The notes under the pieces were generated by a model. It was given only the letters and a program-made list of their open reading frames with translations, was not told where the DNA came from and did not search any database. Both the position numbers and the translations under genes were made by a program. A DNA stretch of 64,000 nucleotides, taken from positions 122,502,095 through 122,566,094 of the forward strand of contig CM061920.1 in NCBI GenBank assembly GCA_031002005.1, given 5' to 3'. Every line of letters starts with the position of its first letter. Positions within the stretch are counted from its first letter, which is position 1. This stretch comes from Vandiemenella viatica (Eukaryota; Arthropoda; Insecta; Orthoptera; Morabidae). Of this stretch, positions 21,952 through 33,930 are shown one piece after another.

Positions 21952-22117
21952 GTGCGTCATTTAAAAGTATTCCAAAACGCCGTTATATGGGAATAACTAT
22001 GCTTACATTAACACCTCAGATTATTAATGAGTTACAAAGCCGTAACCAGCCAATGCCACCTGATGTTACCCATGGAGTTCTCGTGTGGAAAGTAGTAGTT
22101 GGATCACCAGCTCACAG
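21952..22117 (+). CDS. HtrA2: HtrA2/Omi, exon joining protease and PDZ domains
   Basis: The acceptor TTCCTTCCAG ends at 21951. The exon continues in phase as [28 protein letters not shown]... to [28 protein letters not shown] marks the linker into the PDZ domain, and [14 protein letters not shown] is the PDZ core strand. The donor is CACAG|GTTTGT. The sequence is uninterrupted and strongly insect-like, consistent with a functional gene. The next exon is 16.9 kb away. Confidence 0.92.
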
Positions 22118-22261
22118 GTTTGTAATTATGATATATTTAGATTTAGATTGTCGTAATAATATTATAAATGTAAAAGTTGGATGAATGGACGTTTAGCAGT
22201 TTGGATTATGTTGCCCAACCACGCCTAAAATGCTCAACATAATTTGTCTATATGCTGTCTG

Positions 22262-23475
22262 TCCTGAAAGTATCCAACCTTCCTTCAGATTTCCCTGCTG
22301 GTGTTATTCTGCATCATCACACTGGTGGCATCCTGTGAAGTAGTCCCCATTTTATTGAAGAATTTGCTCCCAATGGCCTTTCCACTTTCGGAAGCAGTGC
22401 TGGAACTCATTTCTGGTCTCATGTTTAGAGCTTTCTCGTATTAGTTTCAAGTGTTTCTTTGTCTTTGAATAAATGTCCTTCGAGTGGCATTTTTAATCTT
22501 GGGAACAGCCAAAAGTCACAGGGAGCTACGTCAGGACTGTATGACTTTGTCAAATATTGCTGCAAAAGGTTCAATGTATGTGCTGACACTTTACCATGAT
22601 GAAGAAGCCAGTCACCGCTTGATCAAATCTGATGCCGTTTTCTTCTAATTATGTCATGCAATCTTTTTGTAACTTCAAAATAATATTGTTGATCTTCTGA
22701 CCTTTAAGGGCAAATTCATGGTGCACAACACCCTCATAATAATATTTTTTTTTACTGACTTTGGCGTGCTTTGTTTGATTGTGGCTCCGATGACAGCTTC
22801 CACTGTGAAGACTGTCATTTTGTTTCAGGATCACAAACATTAACCCACAATTCATCACCAGTTATAATCTTTTTAAGCAGATTTTCATCATTATTGACCA
22901 TTTCCAAATTTTTGTGAGCAATTTCAAGGCGGAGTGAATTTTGCATTTTTTCAGTTAAAATCTTCCAAACACTAGTTTTTGGTTTTCCAAGATCACTTTC
23001 GAGTTCTCGCACAATCAATTGACGATCTTCATTGATCACAAGTCACACACATGTGATCTTATTTGGTGTTTTTGTCGTCAAAGGCTGCCCTGTAGTGTGG
23101 GTTACTATCAACAGATATGGGCCATCTTTGAACCACTTACACCACTCTTTTATTTGAGTTTTGCTCATATACTAGTCCGCAAATGCCGTCTTCATCATTT
23201 CAATGGTCTCTGCACAACTCTATTTGAGTTTAAAGCAAAATTTAATGCAAATTCATTGCTCCGATCTTTCCATAATATTTTTACGATAGCAAAATGCAAC
23301 GATTGTACAAAACACTTTGTAAACAAGCACTCTCTGCACAGTGATCTAAGGTGTCCTAACAACAGTTGCAGCATCTAGTGAGTTCCTGAAGCTTTATTGT
23401 TGACACTCGTATCCAGCATATGGCGCTAAAATTGTCAGAAGCAATTATATGAAGGAAGGTTCGATACTTTTGGGA
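22262..23475 (-). mobile_element. mariner element, decayed (- strand)
   Basis: The inverted ends share AAAGTATC.AACCTTCCTTCA; TA flanks the right end (23476-23477), with a mutated TG on the left. Length is 1214 bp. The - strand encodes ..GKPKTSVWKILTEKM (HTH end), RLEIAHKNLEMVNNDENLLKK, IITGDELWVNVCDPETK (first catalytic Asp), then YYYEGVVHHEFALKGQKIN. Frameshifts near 22815-22860 and loss of the C-terminal catalytic block make it inactive. Confidence 0.85.
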
Positions 23476-23477
23476 TA

Positions 23478-25038
23478 GAAAGCAACTCTGGAAAGTAATG
23501 TAAGATAGTTTTCATCCTGCAAAAATACATAGTTGCTTTTGGAATTGATACTGTGGTCAAATAGTCATGGTGGTTGTTATATTTTTGTTGGGATCATTTC
23601 CAGCTTGGGGAAATTATTATTATTTTTTTTCCTTCATACAATTTTTTTTTGTGATTATTCACTCTATAACATTGAAATGAATTTTACAAAAATTCACTTA
23701 AATTCATGTTCAGTTTTCTTCTGAAGCTGAGGAGATTTTGATGAAATTTAGTATTGTTTCTTGGGCAATTTTCATGAAACTTGGTACAAATCTTTTCTCA
23801 TTAGGTGACTGAAAATACTGTAGGAGTAAATATACCATAAAGTAGCTCCATCTGGGTAAGGTGGATGTTAATTGACATTTAGTTATGTTCCATTTGGTGA
23901 TTCAACAGAACACACGGTGTTGCCCAAAGAAAATTTTTGAAAATGATACATGTGAATAGTGGAGTGCAGAAACATGAGATGATAATTCACCCATAGACAT
24001 TAAGTTCTGTTAACAGATTGTGTAAAATAAAATAATAAATTAGATTTGCATTTGGGATTAACACTTGGAATACTTTTTACGCTGGGAAAATGAATAGTTC
24101 CTTTTGGAATTCAAACACAACAAGAAAATAAACAAACATTTCCTCTTGACCATTTTGGTGATTTTTTTCACAGTAGCAGTAGATATCCTGATTAAGTTGT
24201 CTCATTCCCTTCCTAGACTGGTCTCAGCATCTTTCTCATTTTCTTTCTATACTGAATTTGTTCATGAGTCCCTTTTTGTTAAATATTAGATATTGTTAAC
24301 ATACAAAGCTTACACTCAGGTAACTTAGTTCTTTTGAACATGTAATTTCGGTTTAAGAATGAGATCGAACCATACCAGAATAAAATAAGGGAGAGATATT
24401 TAGCTCTCAGGTCAAACGACAATGACAATAATAATAATGGCTGACATAATTGCAAAGTTGTTCTGTGGCCAGGGCCAGGCGTTAGGGGGGAGGCGGGGGG
24501 TAGGCAGGGTTAAAAGTACCCGGCCCGCCGGCTGATAGGGGGCCTCGATCACTGACTGTAAGGGCCTCCTCAGGCCATGAAGCCTAGAATCAGCCCATTG
24601 TCACTGGGTTGGTAAACTTGTAAAATTTTCAATGGGGCTCGGTCGGTGAAATTCTCTCTCTTCATAATCTGCAATTTGTTTGGAAAAGTTTAGTCCGATA
24701 GCCTATTTGACTGTATATGCTGTTTTTACAAATGTGATTTTTAATAAACTCTAAAAATTTTCAACAAGTGGATTTTTCAAATGTCTTAGCTTTGAACAGT
24801 AACCTTTTCTAATCTTTTGGTTCAAGTAAGCTATCTGGCGGCTGATAATCTTTGCAGTTAAATATTCCAGGCAGGCACATGGTCAATTTAAAAGTATAGA
24901 AGCAGATTCAGAGAACACTTTATTTCAAGTAGACATTCAGTTAAGGTACCTAAACCTATACTCACTGCTGTATCAGCTTTTTCCCTTACAATAGGTCAGA
25001 GACAATTCCAAATCCCTGCCCTGACAATGATATCGAGT
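23478..25038. other. Intronic sequence, includes a short GC-rich island
   Basis: Mostly AT-rich with no ORF of interest. A GC-rich stretch at about 24465-24560 (runs of G, then GGCCCGCCGGC and GGGGGCCTCG) stands out from its surroundings. It may be the end of an unrecognised hAT-like element, but no inverted partner or duplication was found. Confidence 0.4.
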
Positions 25039-26150
25039 GACATTTGAGAGCAGTAGACAACTTTTGTATTTATCTTTTAGTGGTGTAAATTTGTTTAATA
25101 TCTGATTATTTACTGCTTATAGTTACTGTTAATCAGTAGTTGTCAATGTACCATTGAGAGCAGTAGCTGACTTTCATATCATATTTATGTTTTAGTGGTG
25201 GAGATTTGTTGAATTTGTAATTATTTACTGTTTGTAGTTAGTGTTCATCAGTAGTTGTTGAGTTACCATCGAGAGCAATAGCTGACTTTCATATTACATG
25301 AGGGGTGATCAGAAACTTCATGTTATAAGGCTGATATTCCTGGAGTGTTGTCCATTATAGATAAATTAATAGTGTGTGGTAATACTAAGACATGCAGTTA
25401 GAAACTGTGCAGAGTTTCAACTATCTACCATCTGCAGTCCTACTTGTAAGTAAACACAAATGGCAACTCATTTGGGAAACTGATCTTAAGAAGAAATCCA
25501 CTGGCAGCAGGTAAAGACTGTAATGTCTCATCAGATGTCACAGAATGGTTTCAAAACTTTGCAGCCGGTAGAGAAAACGTAACCAATGTGGATTGCAGTT
25601 GAAGTGGTTTATCTGCGATGCCATCATCCACCCTCCCTACAGCCCGGACCTCACTCCAAGCGACTTTCACCTTTTTCCTCACTTGAAGGAGCACCTAGGA
25701 GGCCGACTATTCACTTCAGATGAGGAGATGAAACAGTTTGGAACAACATGGCTGAACATGCAGGACTTATGAAGTGGCAAGTGTCTAAATAAATTTGGAT
25801 ACTGTATCGAAAAATAACCTAGTGTATGTACCATCAGTTGACTGTATTGATTGTATGAAATAAAATGTACATATTTCACTACAGGCTTTGTAATCTTAGT
25901 TTCTCATCATCCATTGTATTTATATTTTAGTGTTGTAGATTTGTTGATCTCCAATTATTTACTGTTTGTAGTTAGTTCTCGTAATGATGCTTGAGAACAG
26001 AAGCCAAGTTTTGTAATATATTTATCTTTTAGTAGTTTAGATTTGTTTAAGTTAATCTCTGATTATTTACAGTTTGTAGTCAGTGCTCATTCTTACAGTC
26101 ATGTGACCATTAAGAGCAGCTGTCCAGTTTCATATTATATTACCCTTTGT
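25039..26150 (+). repeat. Tandem array of ~115-bp monomers
   Basis: Four units and a partial fifth begin at about 25039, 25151, 25266, 25989 and 26106. Each reads (CC)ATTGAGAGCAGTAGC..., TTTAGTGGTGTAGATTTG, ATTATTTACTGTTTGTAG, TTAGTGTTCATCAG. Unit 3 is split by the mariner at 25297-25916. The units have clearly diverged, so the array is old. Confidence 0.85.
25297..25916 (+). mobile_element. Deleted mariner-like element inside the tandem array
   Basis: TA at 25295-25296 and 25917-25918 flank imperfect inverted ends (left CATGAGGGGTGATCAGAAAC, right read inward CAATGGATGATGAGAAAC). The + strand retains HHPP.SPDLTPSDFHLFPHLK, a mariner C-terminal block, near 25625-25690. Removing it restores a continuous third monomer. 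Length 620 bp means large internal loss. Confidence 0.82.
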
Positions 26151-26159
26151 GTTTACCAT

Positions 26160-26560
26160 GTGAGATCGGTGTTCTGTATAGAACTAAATCTTCTGTATTA
26201 GAGTTCCTTTTTTTTTTTTAATGCAAAAATTGTAAGTCTAGGGATTGTGATTGCTGTGTGCAGACATGAACTAAGGTGGCTGATTTTCACATACTGCATC
26301 TGTGTTAGCAAAAGTTACACAGCTGGAAGCTGCCATAAAAGTTTGCAGCAGATGTAATATTGAGGACCCTGATGTAGCCATGCTGCTCACAGATTCTCCC
26401 ATATCAACACTGCAAATGCAACCCAGGCTGAGGGGATGGAGGCTGTGCCACGGTTACCTGTTGGTGACTGGCATATGGTTTCTAGACTTCGAAGCCACAC
26501 GCGGGGGCAGTAGAACAGGCTTAAAGGTCAGGAAATTGAGCTTTTACATATTGTGAGAAG
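26160..26560 (+). pseudogene. LINE ORF1-like fragment downstream of the monomer array (tentative)
   Basis: An open frame from 26302 reads MLAKVTQLEAAIKVCSRCN... and is readable upstream of the Met after stops. The heptad-like AKVTQLEAAIK with nearby Cys pairs resembles the coiled-coil start of non-LTR ORF1 proteins. No further domain is visible before the frame ends at 26556. The adjacent 115-bp monomers would fit a monomeric 5' UTR. The assignment is tentative. Confidence 0.35.
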
Positions 26561-26569
26561 AGACTTTCC

Positions 26570-28868
26570 CGGCATATTGATGAAATGAAATCTTCACAGG
26601 AGTTCAGCTGGATAGCATCATAAAAGGACAACATTCCGACAGCCTGCTCTGCTGTCTTCATCAGGTCTACTGCTTCAGATATTGCTACCTGAAAATCGCA
26701 AACTGTCTTAGCAGCCAGCGAAAATCAGACCACGTCTACTGAGGCTTGCAGAACCTTCCAATGGCAGCACAGTAGAAGCTTGGAAAAGATCTGACCCCGT
26801 CTACTGATGGTTGTCAGGCCGTCCAATTAGCGCACGGCAGAACTAGAATGCGCAATCTGCCAATCAAAGGTATCGATGTTGCGCACTGCATATGGAGCCA
26901 TACCTGGTGGCCGGATGTGCTGGCGAATATAATCCACAGCATCATTTGCACCCATTATGCCTCATTGTGATGATTTCTCTTGTTCACGTCAGAGATCCCT
27001 ATTAATTGGTCTCCAGGCTTCACTCGGGTAGAGTCCGCTGTATCTAATGATGTTGTTATCGTTCAATTGTATTTCCAATGCCTCTCCAATTACTGAGTCC
27101 CAGAAGGAAGAGACCCTAGCCAGTACCACCGTTTTTTCAAACTCTATCCTATGCTCTTTATCGAAAGTATGCTCAACTATCACAGACTTTTCCACTTGTA
27201 CCAGCCTTAAGTATTGTTTGTACTCAGTAAGATGTTCAGCGATCGTTCTGACAGGCTTACCGATATAAACATTGCCTCATTCAAATGTTATGGAATAAAT
27301 TCCAGGAATTCTTAGGCCTAAATCATCTTTAACCAAGTGCAGCATATCATGTATCTTGGCGGGTGGCCGGAAAATGCTTTTTATACCATACCGCGCCAAG
27401 AGTCTTCCAATCTTTCCCGACATGTTCTTGGCATATGGAAGAAAGGCAAGAGTTTTCGATGGTTAATCTTGTTCAGTCATTGGTCAAGGTGGCATCTGAA
27501 TAAAGGCACACACTATCTGTTGCTGAGAGTAGCCATTCTGTTCAAAGACAGTCCTCAGATGTTTCAATTCCATCAGTAGGCTCTCATGATGAGAAATGGC
27601 TCTCACTCTGCATACCAGTGTGGCCAATATGGAGTTGTGTTGTACCAGATGATTGTAACTGGCTGCACCTAAGTAACACTCAGTGTGGATGGGTTTGTGG
27701 TACACACTATGCACCAGAGATCCATCAGGTTTGTGCTTGATTAAGATGTCCAGGAACGGGAAGCACCCATCCTTCTCAACTTCTTTCATAAACTATGTTG
27801 GGATGGATCCCATTAAGGTGGTCGAGAAATTCATCCATCGTTTCCATACCACATGGCCACACAGCAAAAGAGTCATTAATGTAATGGTAGAAGCTGGTGA
27901 GTTTGAGGGTAGCACTCTCAAGAGCCCTCTCTTCAAAATCCTCCACGTAGAGGTTAGCTACTACCGATGAGAGCAGAGATCCCATGGCCACTCCATCGGA
28001 TTGTTCATAAGTGGAAGTAAGTATGTCATCAAAGAGGTTTGCGGTACTTGGCACAAAATGATGGCGAATCAAGTCCAGAATGTCCTTTACCGGCACACGG
28101 GTAAAGAAAGACAACATCAAAACCAACAAGGATATCATTATCTGAAACTGCAGCTGTGTTCTTGACGTGGTGGCAGCAATGCCCCATAAAGGGACTGCAA
28201 GCTGGCAGGTCAGTTACCCAATAGCACTGACGATGGGATGTAAAGGCACACCCTGTTTATGGATCTTGGGTAAGCCATTAAGTCTCGGTGATCTTGCGGA
28301 GCGTGGCCTAATTATCTCAATCACCTCCTCCGGTAGTTCTGCCTTTTTTGTGAGGGCCGGCGTCTTCTTCACAACTTTAGAGGTCGGGTCGGCATTCAAC
28401 GGTATGTAAGACGCATCTTCAAGGAGGCTCATAGCCTTTTTGTCATATTGTTGTAGAAATAAGAACAGTAGAGTTACCTTTATCCACTGATAAAATGACT
28501 ATATTGTCTCTGTGATGTTAGGCAACTAGTGCTTTACACTCTGCAACAGTGATATTGTTTCTTGGCGACTTCGCCCTCTTCAAAACTTGACAGGTCTCCC
28601 ATCGTATTTCTTCAGGTTTTTCACCTGGTAGGCAGCACACAGCCCATTTTACCAAGCATATTATCTTCTTTGTGGGTATTCGCTTAGGGGCAGGAGCGAA
28701 GTTCAGGCCCCTGGCCAGCACATAGGTAGTTGTGTCATTGAGACGAATCCCAGTTACGTTGACCACAGAGCGGTCTGACAAGGTATGTTTGCCGCCTTGG
28801 CCTGTTCCTACCAACCAGTTGTATTTGGTGATGTGTGTCTCAGTAGTTTTCTCCCATTCCAGGTTCAT
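26570..28868 (-). mobile_element. Decayed PLE (- strand)
   Basis: Fragments of one PLE protein appear in order on the - strand. An N-terminal block with RGLNFAPAPKRIP (28868-28518) is followed by LNGLPKIHKQGVPLHPIVSAIG (28432-28214). Then come an RT block with SFFTRVPVKDIL, GVAMGSLLSSVVANLYVEDFE and YHYINDSFAVW (28138-27776), DGCFPFLDILIKHKPDGSL (27789-27484), and a C-terminal VVLARVSSFWDSVIGEALEI (27195-26989). The catalytic YVDD has become YIND, and several frameshifts separate the blocks. It is related to, but distinct from, the intact PLE at 3762-5981. Confidence 0.85.
26633..26664 (-). ncRNA. Hammerhead ribozyme relic of the decayed PLE
   Basis: From 26664 on the - strand: CUGAUGA, A, GACAGC (26656-26651), 7-nt loop, GCUGUC (26643-26638), then GGAAU. 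The layout equals that at 3637-3670, but both stem strands differ and remain complementary. GAC before and GUC after could form a 3-bp helix I. GAAA is changed to GGAA, so it is probably inactive. Confidence 0.6.
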
Positions 28869-31405
28869 ATGAGGTTATTAGGATGAAGAAGCCAGACAAT
28901 TCAGAAATTGTGGGGGAAAAATAGATTTGTCACCAGGAGCAGAAGAGGCACTTGTAGATGCAGGAGTAGATACTATGCAGCAGGCCTTTAGGAAAAAGGG
29001 CGTGCAAGGAAATAATAGAAAAAGGTGTATTGCTGGTAGGTAGTAGCTATGGGAGATGTGAAGGCCCTCTTCTGCAGGATCAGTTAGGCACAGGTCAAAA
29101 GTTTTTTCAAACCTAGTGCAATATCAAGTCAGGAAACACAGGATATATGTTCACTTTGTAAGAGTTTCACTATGAACAGTAGAGTAGTGATATTGGGAGG
29201 TGCAGGAACTTGTATTGAGTTATAAATGTGAATTATAGTATACAGAATGACCTGACGAAGGAGGTGCAGCAAACCAGAGTTAAGCTCATGCAGGTAGTAA
29301 GTCGCGATGACCAGCCACAAATGAACTATGTTATGAGGTGGGTATATGTGGAAATGGAAGTACAGTAAAGTCAAGGTGGGAAGAGTTCAAGGTGATGATA
29401 AGAAAGCGGGAAGAAAAACTTATTCCAAAACAGAAAATATAGAGACATTAAGAAACTTGATGTCGGTAAGAAAAGAACATAACGGAGACAGCTGTGTAGT
29501 AGGGAATATTGAAAACAACTAAACCAGGACTTAATAATAGCTAAGAAGGTGGCTGAAGATAGGTTTATGAAGAGTATAATCAGTGCAGAGAGACCATAGA
29601 CTAATGCATCTAGAAATTTCTGTGGCTATGTTAGAAAACAGAGAGGAAGGGAGGGTGTTGAGACACTTATAGATAAGGATGGAGAAGAAATTACAGACAA
29701 TTTGAAAAAAGGCAGAGATTTTAAGTAACTAGTTTAGTGAGAGTATTAGGGACAATGAATCAGAAACCAGAGGATCCAAATCAGAAAATGAGCTTAAAAA
29801 CATAATTAGAAATGAAACAAAAATTTGAAATTCATACTGAGGATATCTTGAAGAAACTAAGAAAGCTGAATAAAACATAAAGGGGCTGGTGTAGAAAATA
29901 TTACTACTGATTTTTTAAACTAGCCGGATGTGACAATATACCTAATCTTGAAATATTATTTAAATTGGGTCTGGATACTTGCTGCTTACCAGAGGAATGG
30001 AAAAGTGAGATAGTAGTGCTGGTACATAAAGGAGGGGTGAGAAATAGAGTCAAAAATTATAAGCCAATTATTTTGACATCAGTGGAAGGTAAATTAATGG
30101 AGAGATTGATATGCAACCACATCAGAAATATATGCGAGGAGCATAAGTGATTTTCAAGTAGGTAACATTGCTTTTAGGCATGGATATTCATGAAAATTTC
30201 AGTTGGTGGATATATGCAAGATATTTCGAATGAAATGGACAAGGGAGGCCAAATTGATAGTGTAGCGCTAGATCTTTCAAAGGCTTTTGACAGAGCGAGC
30301 CATAAAATGTTAGTAAACAAGGTAAAAACTATCAGAGTGGACTAGAAACTGTTTTGTTGGGTAGAAGAATTTTTAAAAGATAGAAAACAAAAATTTGGGT
30401 TGGAAATGCAGTATCAAAAGAAGTGGAAGTTAGCAGAGAGCAGCATATTGGAACCATTGCTATTCATTATTCTAATGAATAATTGTGTTGATGTTTTACT
30501 ATCAGAAATTAGATTGTTTTCAGATGACATAATGTTATATAAAAGGATCAAAATGGCAGAGGACTGAAAACAGCTACTGGGTGATCTGGACAGGATATCT
30601 AATTGGGTTGGTAAATACGGGATGAAGATAAATGCAATTAAGAGTCAGCTTATTATATACACAGATAAAAAAGTAAAGGTTAATTACAATTATAAGGTAG
30701 GGAAAGAATTGCTTGTTGAATACTTGAAATGTAAATATCTTGGCATTACATTTGATAACCAGCTTAACTGGGCAGGACCTATTGGACAGGTTGTAGGAAA
30801 AGGTATTAAAATTCTGCACTTGTTGGAAAGAGTGATGAGGGGATGTACTAGAGACGTAAAGAAATTTTGATTACAAAACTTTGGTCTGACCATTGCTTGA
30901 ATATGTTAGTATAGTATGGGATCCACATTTTGAGTATCAAAAACAGGAGTTATAGAGGATTCAAAAAACGGCTGCTAGATTTGTTTCTGGAAATTATCAC
31001 AGAACAAATCAGTAACAGATATGATAAAAGAGCTGGTATGTGATTCATTGGAAGACAGGAGGAGGGTGAAGAGGGTCATAGAAGAGTACAAGACATATAT
31101 TGGTGATGAGTCATGGAAAGATATTGGTGTAAGAAATAAAAGTAATGCATGGAAGGGTAAAGATGACCATGATCACAAGCTGCCACTCGATTTCAGGCTC
31201 AAAGGTGTAGAAAGAGTCTATTTTTTGAGTAAGGGTGTCAAGGATTTGAATAAGTTACCAAGGGAAATGATTAATTATTTATCAAAAACGAATTTAAAGT
31301 TGAAATTTGTAGAGGGCAAATGTAGGTGGATGCAGGAAAGGATGAAGATGGGTATGTAGGGAAATTGTCACCTGAGTGTGCACTCCATAGCAATTAAAAT
31401 TTAAT
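28869..31405 (+). mobile_element. CR1/Jockey-like LINE, copy A (endonuclease deleted)
   Basis: The 5' part (to about 29365) matches the ORF1 region of copy B at 32470-33040. The sequence then jumps to the segment equivalent to 33885 onward, so the endonuclease is deleted. The RT follows: PEEWKSEIVVLVHKGGVRNRVKNY (29965 on), LSKAFDRASHKM near 30270, LFSDDIMLYKRIK near 30510 (FADD motif changed to FSDD), and the thumb/C-terminal KYLGITFDNQLNWAGPIGQVV (30622-30870). It ends with an AATTTAATTTAA-type tail at about 31385-31410. Numerous stops are present. Confidence 0.8.
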
Positions 31406-32310
31406 TTAATTTAACTTTTTTTTCACAAAAGTAACTAGTTCATCCCTGAACAAATTGGTCTGTGCAAACGCATAAATCGATCACTAGTTGAGAAAGCAAG
31501 ATATATATTATTTGATGCAAAGTTAGATAAAATATTCTGGGGAAAAGTAGCAATCATTGCTGTACTTAAAAAACACATCAGGTGCATCAGGAACTTAAAA
31601 TATAACACCACGTAAGTTGTGGTATGGCAAAAAAAAAAAAATAAAAAAAGCGGTATTGATATATTTGGCAGTGATGTGATGGTCCTTGATACCAAAGAAA
31701 TAGTGAGGTAAAAGTGACAGAAATACACACTTAGTAATGCTAGGCACAGTTGTGATTATTATGGTGAATGGAGATGTGAAATATATGAAAATTGAATTAA
31801 ATAAAGAAATTGTTTATCAAGAAATCAACAGTTTCAATAGAGGACTCTGGTCATGATTAGTTGATATAACAGACAAAACAGAATGCCTGAATTCATCTAG
31901 AGAATATAGCAGTTTACCGCAATCAGACTATCCTGATGTAGAGGACAAAGAAGAAAGTACTGTGGTTGAGAGTGTGAAAATTAAGACATTTCCCATAAGA
32001 ATAAGGAATGGTATGACTTGTTTAAATGTGGAATGAATAAAGGAAATAAAAGAAGGCAACTATGTCTCCAATGATATCAACAGTGTGTTCCATGAAGAGA
32101 TGTAGGAGATAAAGACAACTATGGTCAAACAGGAGAACTGCATCCGAGCACTGGAGGCGAGTTTCAACAGAAAGTTCATGGGAATTTTAAAACCTAGATA
32201 CCCGTAAAGGAATAAATGGTGTTACAAATAAAAAGTTAAATCGCTTCAACCACGTTATATGTCCCCCTTGAAACATTACAAACTGTTGTGTAAAATAGCA
32301 ATGGTAGGTA
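31406..32310. other. Unassigned sequence between LINE copies
   Basis: A + strand frame from about 31860 to 32205, with stops, reads DKTECLNSSREYSSLPQSDYPDVE..., acidic and Ser-rich, then ..KQENCIRALEASFNRKFMG... It could be the N-terminal part of a LINE ORF1 or gag-like protein upstream of copy B, but no named domain is visible. Confidence 0.35.
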
Positions 32311-32354
32311 ATGCGGTGTAATGCTGTTGAAGGCTATATGTGCTGTCACTTATT

Positions 32355-32412
32355 TCAGCCTGTGGAGTCTCAGCCTGTGGAGTCTCAGCCTGTGGAGTCT
32401 CAGCCTGTGGGA
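32355..32412 (+). repeat. 15-bp tandem repeat in LINE ORF1
   Basis: CAGCCTGTGGAGTCT is repeated three times with a fourth partial unit, encoding QPVES repeats in the ORF1 frame. Confidence 0.9.
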
Positions 32413-32681
32413 GCTGAGTCTGTCAAGGCTCATTCTATGGAGGTAGAAAGTAGAGATAGTGAGTTGGAGGAAGGAGAGAAGGATGGGTGGGAGTGGATAA
32501 CAGATCATAGGAGAAATATGTTTAATAGGATGAAGAAGCCAGACACTTCAGAAATTGTGGGGGAAAAGGTTTGACCTGTTGCCAGAGTCAAGAGGAGAAG
32601 AGCCCCTTGTAGATGTAGGAATAGATAAGATGCAGAGGCATTTAGGAATAAAGGCGTGCAAGGCAAGAATAGGGTGAGAAA

Positions 32682-32972
32682 ATGGTTCTGCTGCTAGGTA
32701 GTAGCTGTAGGAGAAGTGAAGGCCCTCTTCTGCAGGATCAGTTTGACACAGGTTACCAGGTCATAAGTTTTTTCAAACACACTGCAACATTAGGTCAAGT
32801 AATAGTGGATATAGGTTTACTTTGTAGGAGTTTTACTAAGAACAATAGAGTAGTGATGGTGGGAGGTGTGGTGAATAGTATTGATAGAAATGCAAGTTAT
32901 ACTATAGAGAGTGGCCTGAGGAAGGTGGTGATGGAGGTGCACATACCAGGGTGGAAGTCATGCAGGTCTTAA
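32682..32972 (+). pseudogene. LINE ORF1 SGNH-hydrolase-like domain fragment
   Basis: VLLLGSSCRRSEGPLLQDQF and VVMVGGVVNSIDRN resemble blocks I and III of the esterase-like domain seen in ORF1 proteins of CR1-type LINEs. Here GSSC stands where GDSH/GDSL would be. The same blocks are recognisable in copy A near 29015-29230. The role in LINE RNP assembly is inferred from the family. Confidence 0.5.
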
Positions 32973-33399
32973 GTCGCCATGACCAGCCACAATTGAACAA
33001 TGCTGTAAGGTGCGTAAATGTGTAAACGGAAGTGTTACTTGGGAAAGGCTTAGTTCTGTCTTGGGGGTTGTGCCTGAGCCCACCATTGGTAGGTGGGGCC
33101 TACAGCTAAATAGAAGGGGGCAAGGGGGTACTTTCGGAGTTATTAGCTAAAGCTGTAAGGGGCCCATTTCCAGTGGTGGTGATGTCAGGACTGTGCCTTT
33201 TTAGGTTAGGGGCTGCTGGTGAAGGGATGTAAATAGTTGATCAAAGTATACTGATCGTAGATCCACGATGGGAAAAATCGCAGATATTAAAGAAATAGAT
33301 GAAGTAGATGAAACAATAACTGAATGGGGAAGCCAGTAATAAGGTTGCTACTGGTGAATTGTAGAAGTATAATGATCAAAGTAATCGAATTTGAAAAAC

Positions 33400-33930
33400 T
33401 TAATTAGAGTTACAAGAATCATAAGTAATAATAGCGGTAGAGAGTTAGTTAAAAGAAGAAGTACTAGACAGTGAGGTTTTTCCGGACGGATACAGAGTGT
33501 ACCACAGAGCTAGAGGACTAATTGGTAGAGGAGTTTTCATATTAGTTAACAACCCTACCGCAGCTCACTGGTGTTCATAGATCATGACCATTAGTTACTT
33601 GAGGAAGATTTCTGTGGTAATAAAAAAAAAAAAAATCAGGGTGTTCACTGCTTACCGCAGTAGAAGAATAACAGACGAAGATGAGGGTCTTGGGGAGAAA
33701 TTAAATTCATACTCAGATTTCAGAGATGAGAATAGAATGGTCATTGTTGGTAGGGATTTAAATTTACCAGGTTTAAACTAGGCATGAAATAAGATCAGCG
33801 ACACATGGGAACAGAGAATTGAAAATACATTAATAAGGGGAAGAGAATTTACACAAGTGATAGAACAGAACACTAGGGGAAGGGGGAAGAAAAATGTATT
33901 CCAAAATAGAAAATAAAGAGAAGTAGAGAA
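33400..33930 (+). pseudogene. LINE APE-type endonuclease domain, disrupted
   Basis: The frame around 33430-33560 gives GRELVKEEVLDSEVFPDGYR and GVFILVNNPTA. A second frame, 33584-33781, gives VFTAYRSRRITDED and MVIVGRDLNLPGLN, the GDFN-type catalytic block with D changed to R next to it. A poly-A expansion near 33627 separates them. In active LINEs this domain nicks the target DNA. Confidence 0.7.

Noticed and set aside
25039..26150. Tandem monomers considered as a CRISPR-like array
   Set aside because: Units are contiguous 115-bp repeats without unique spacers, in a eukaryotic intron.
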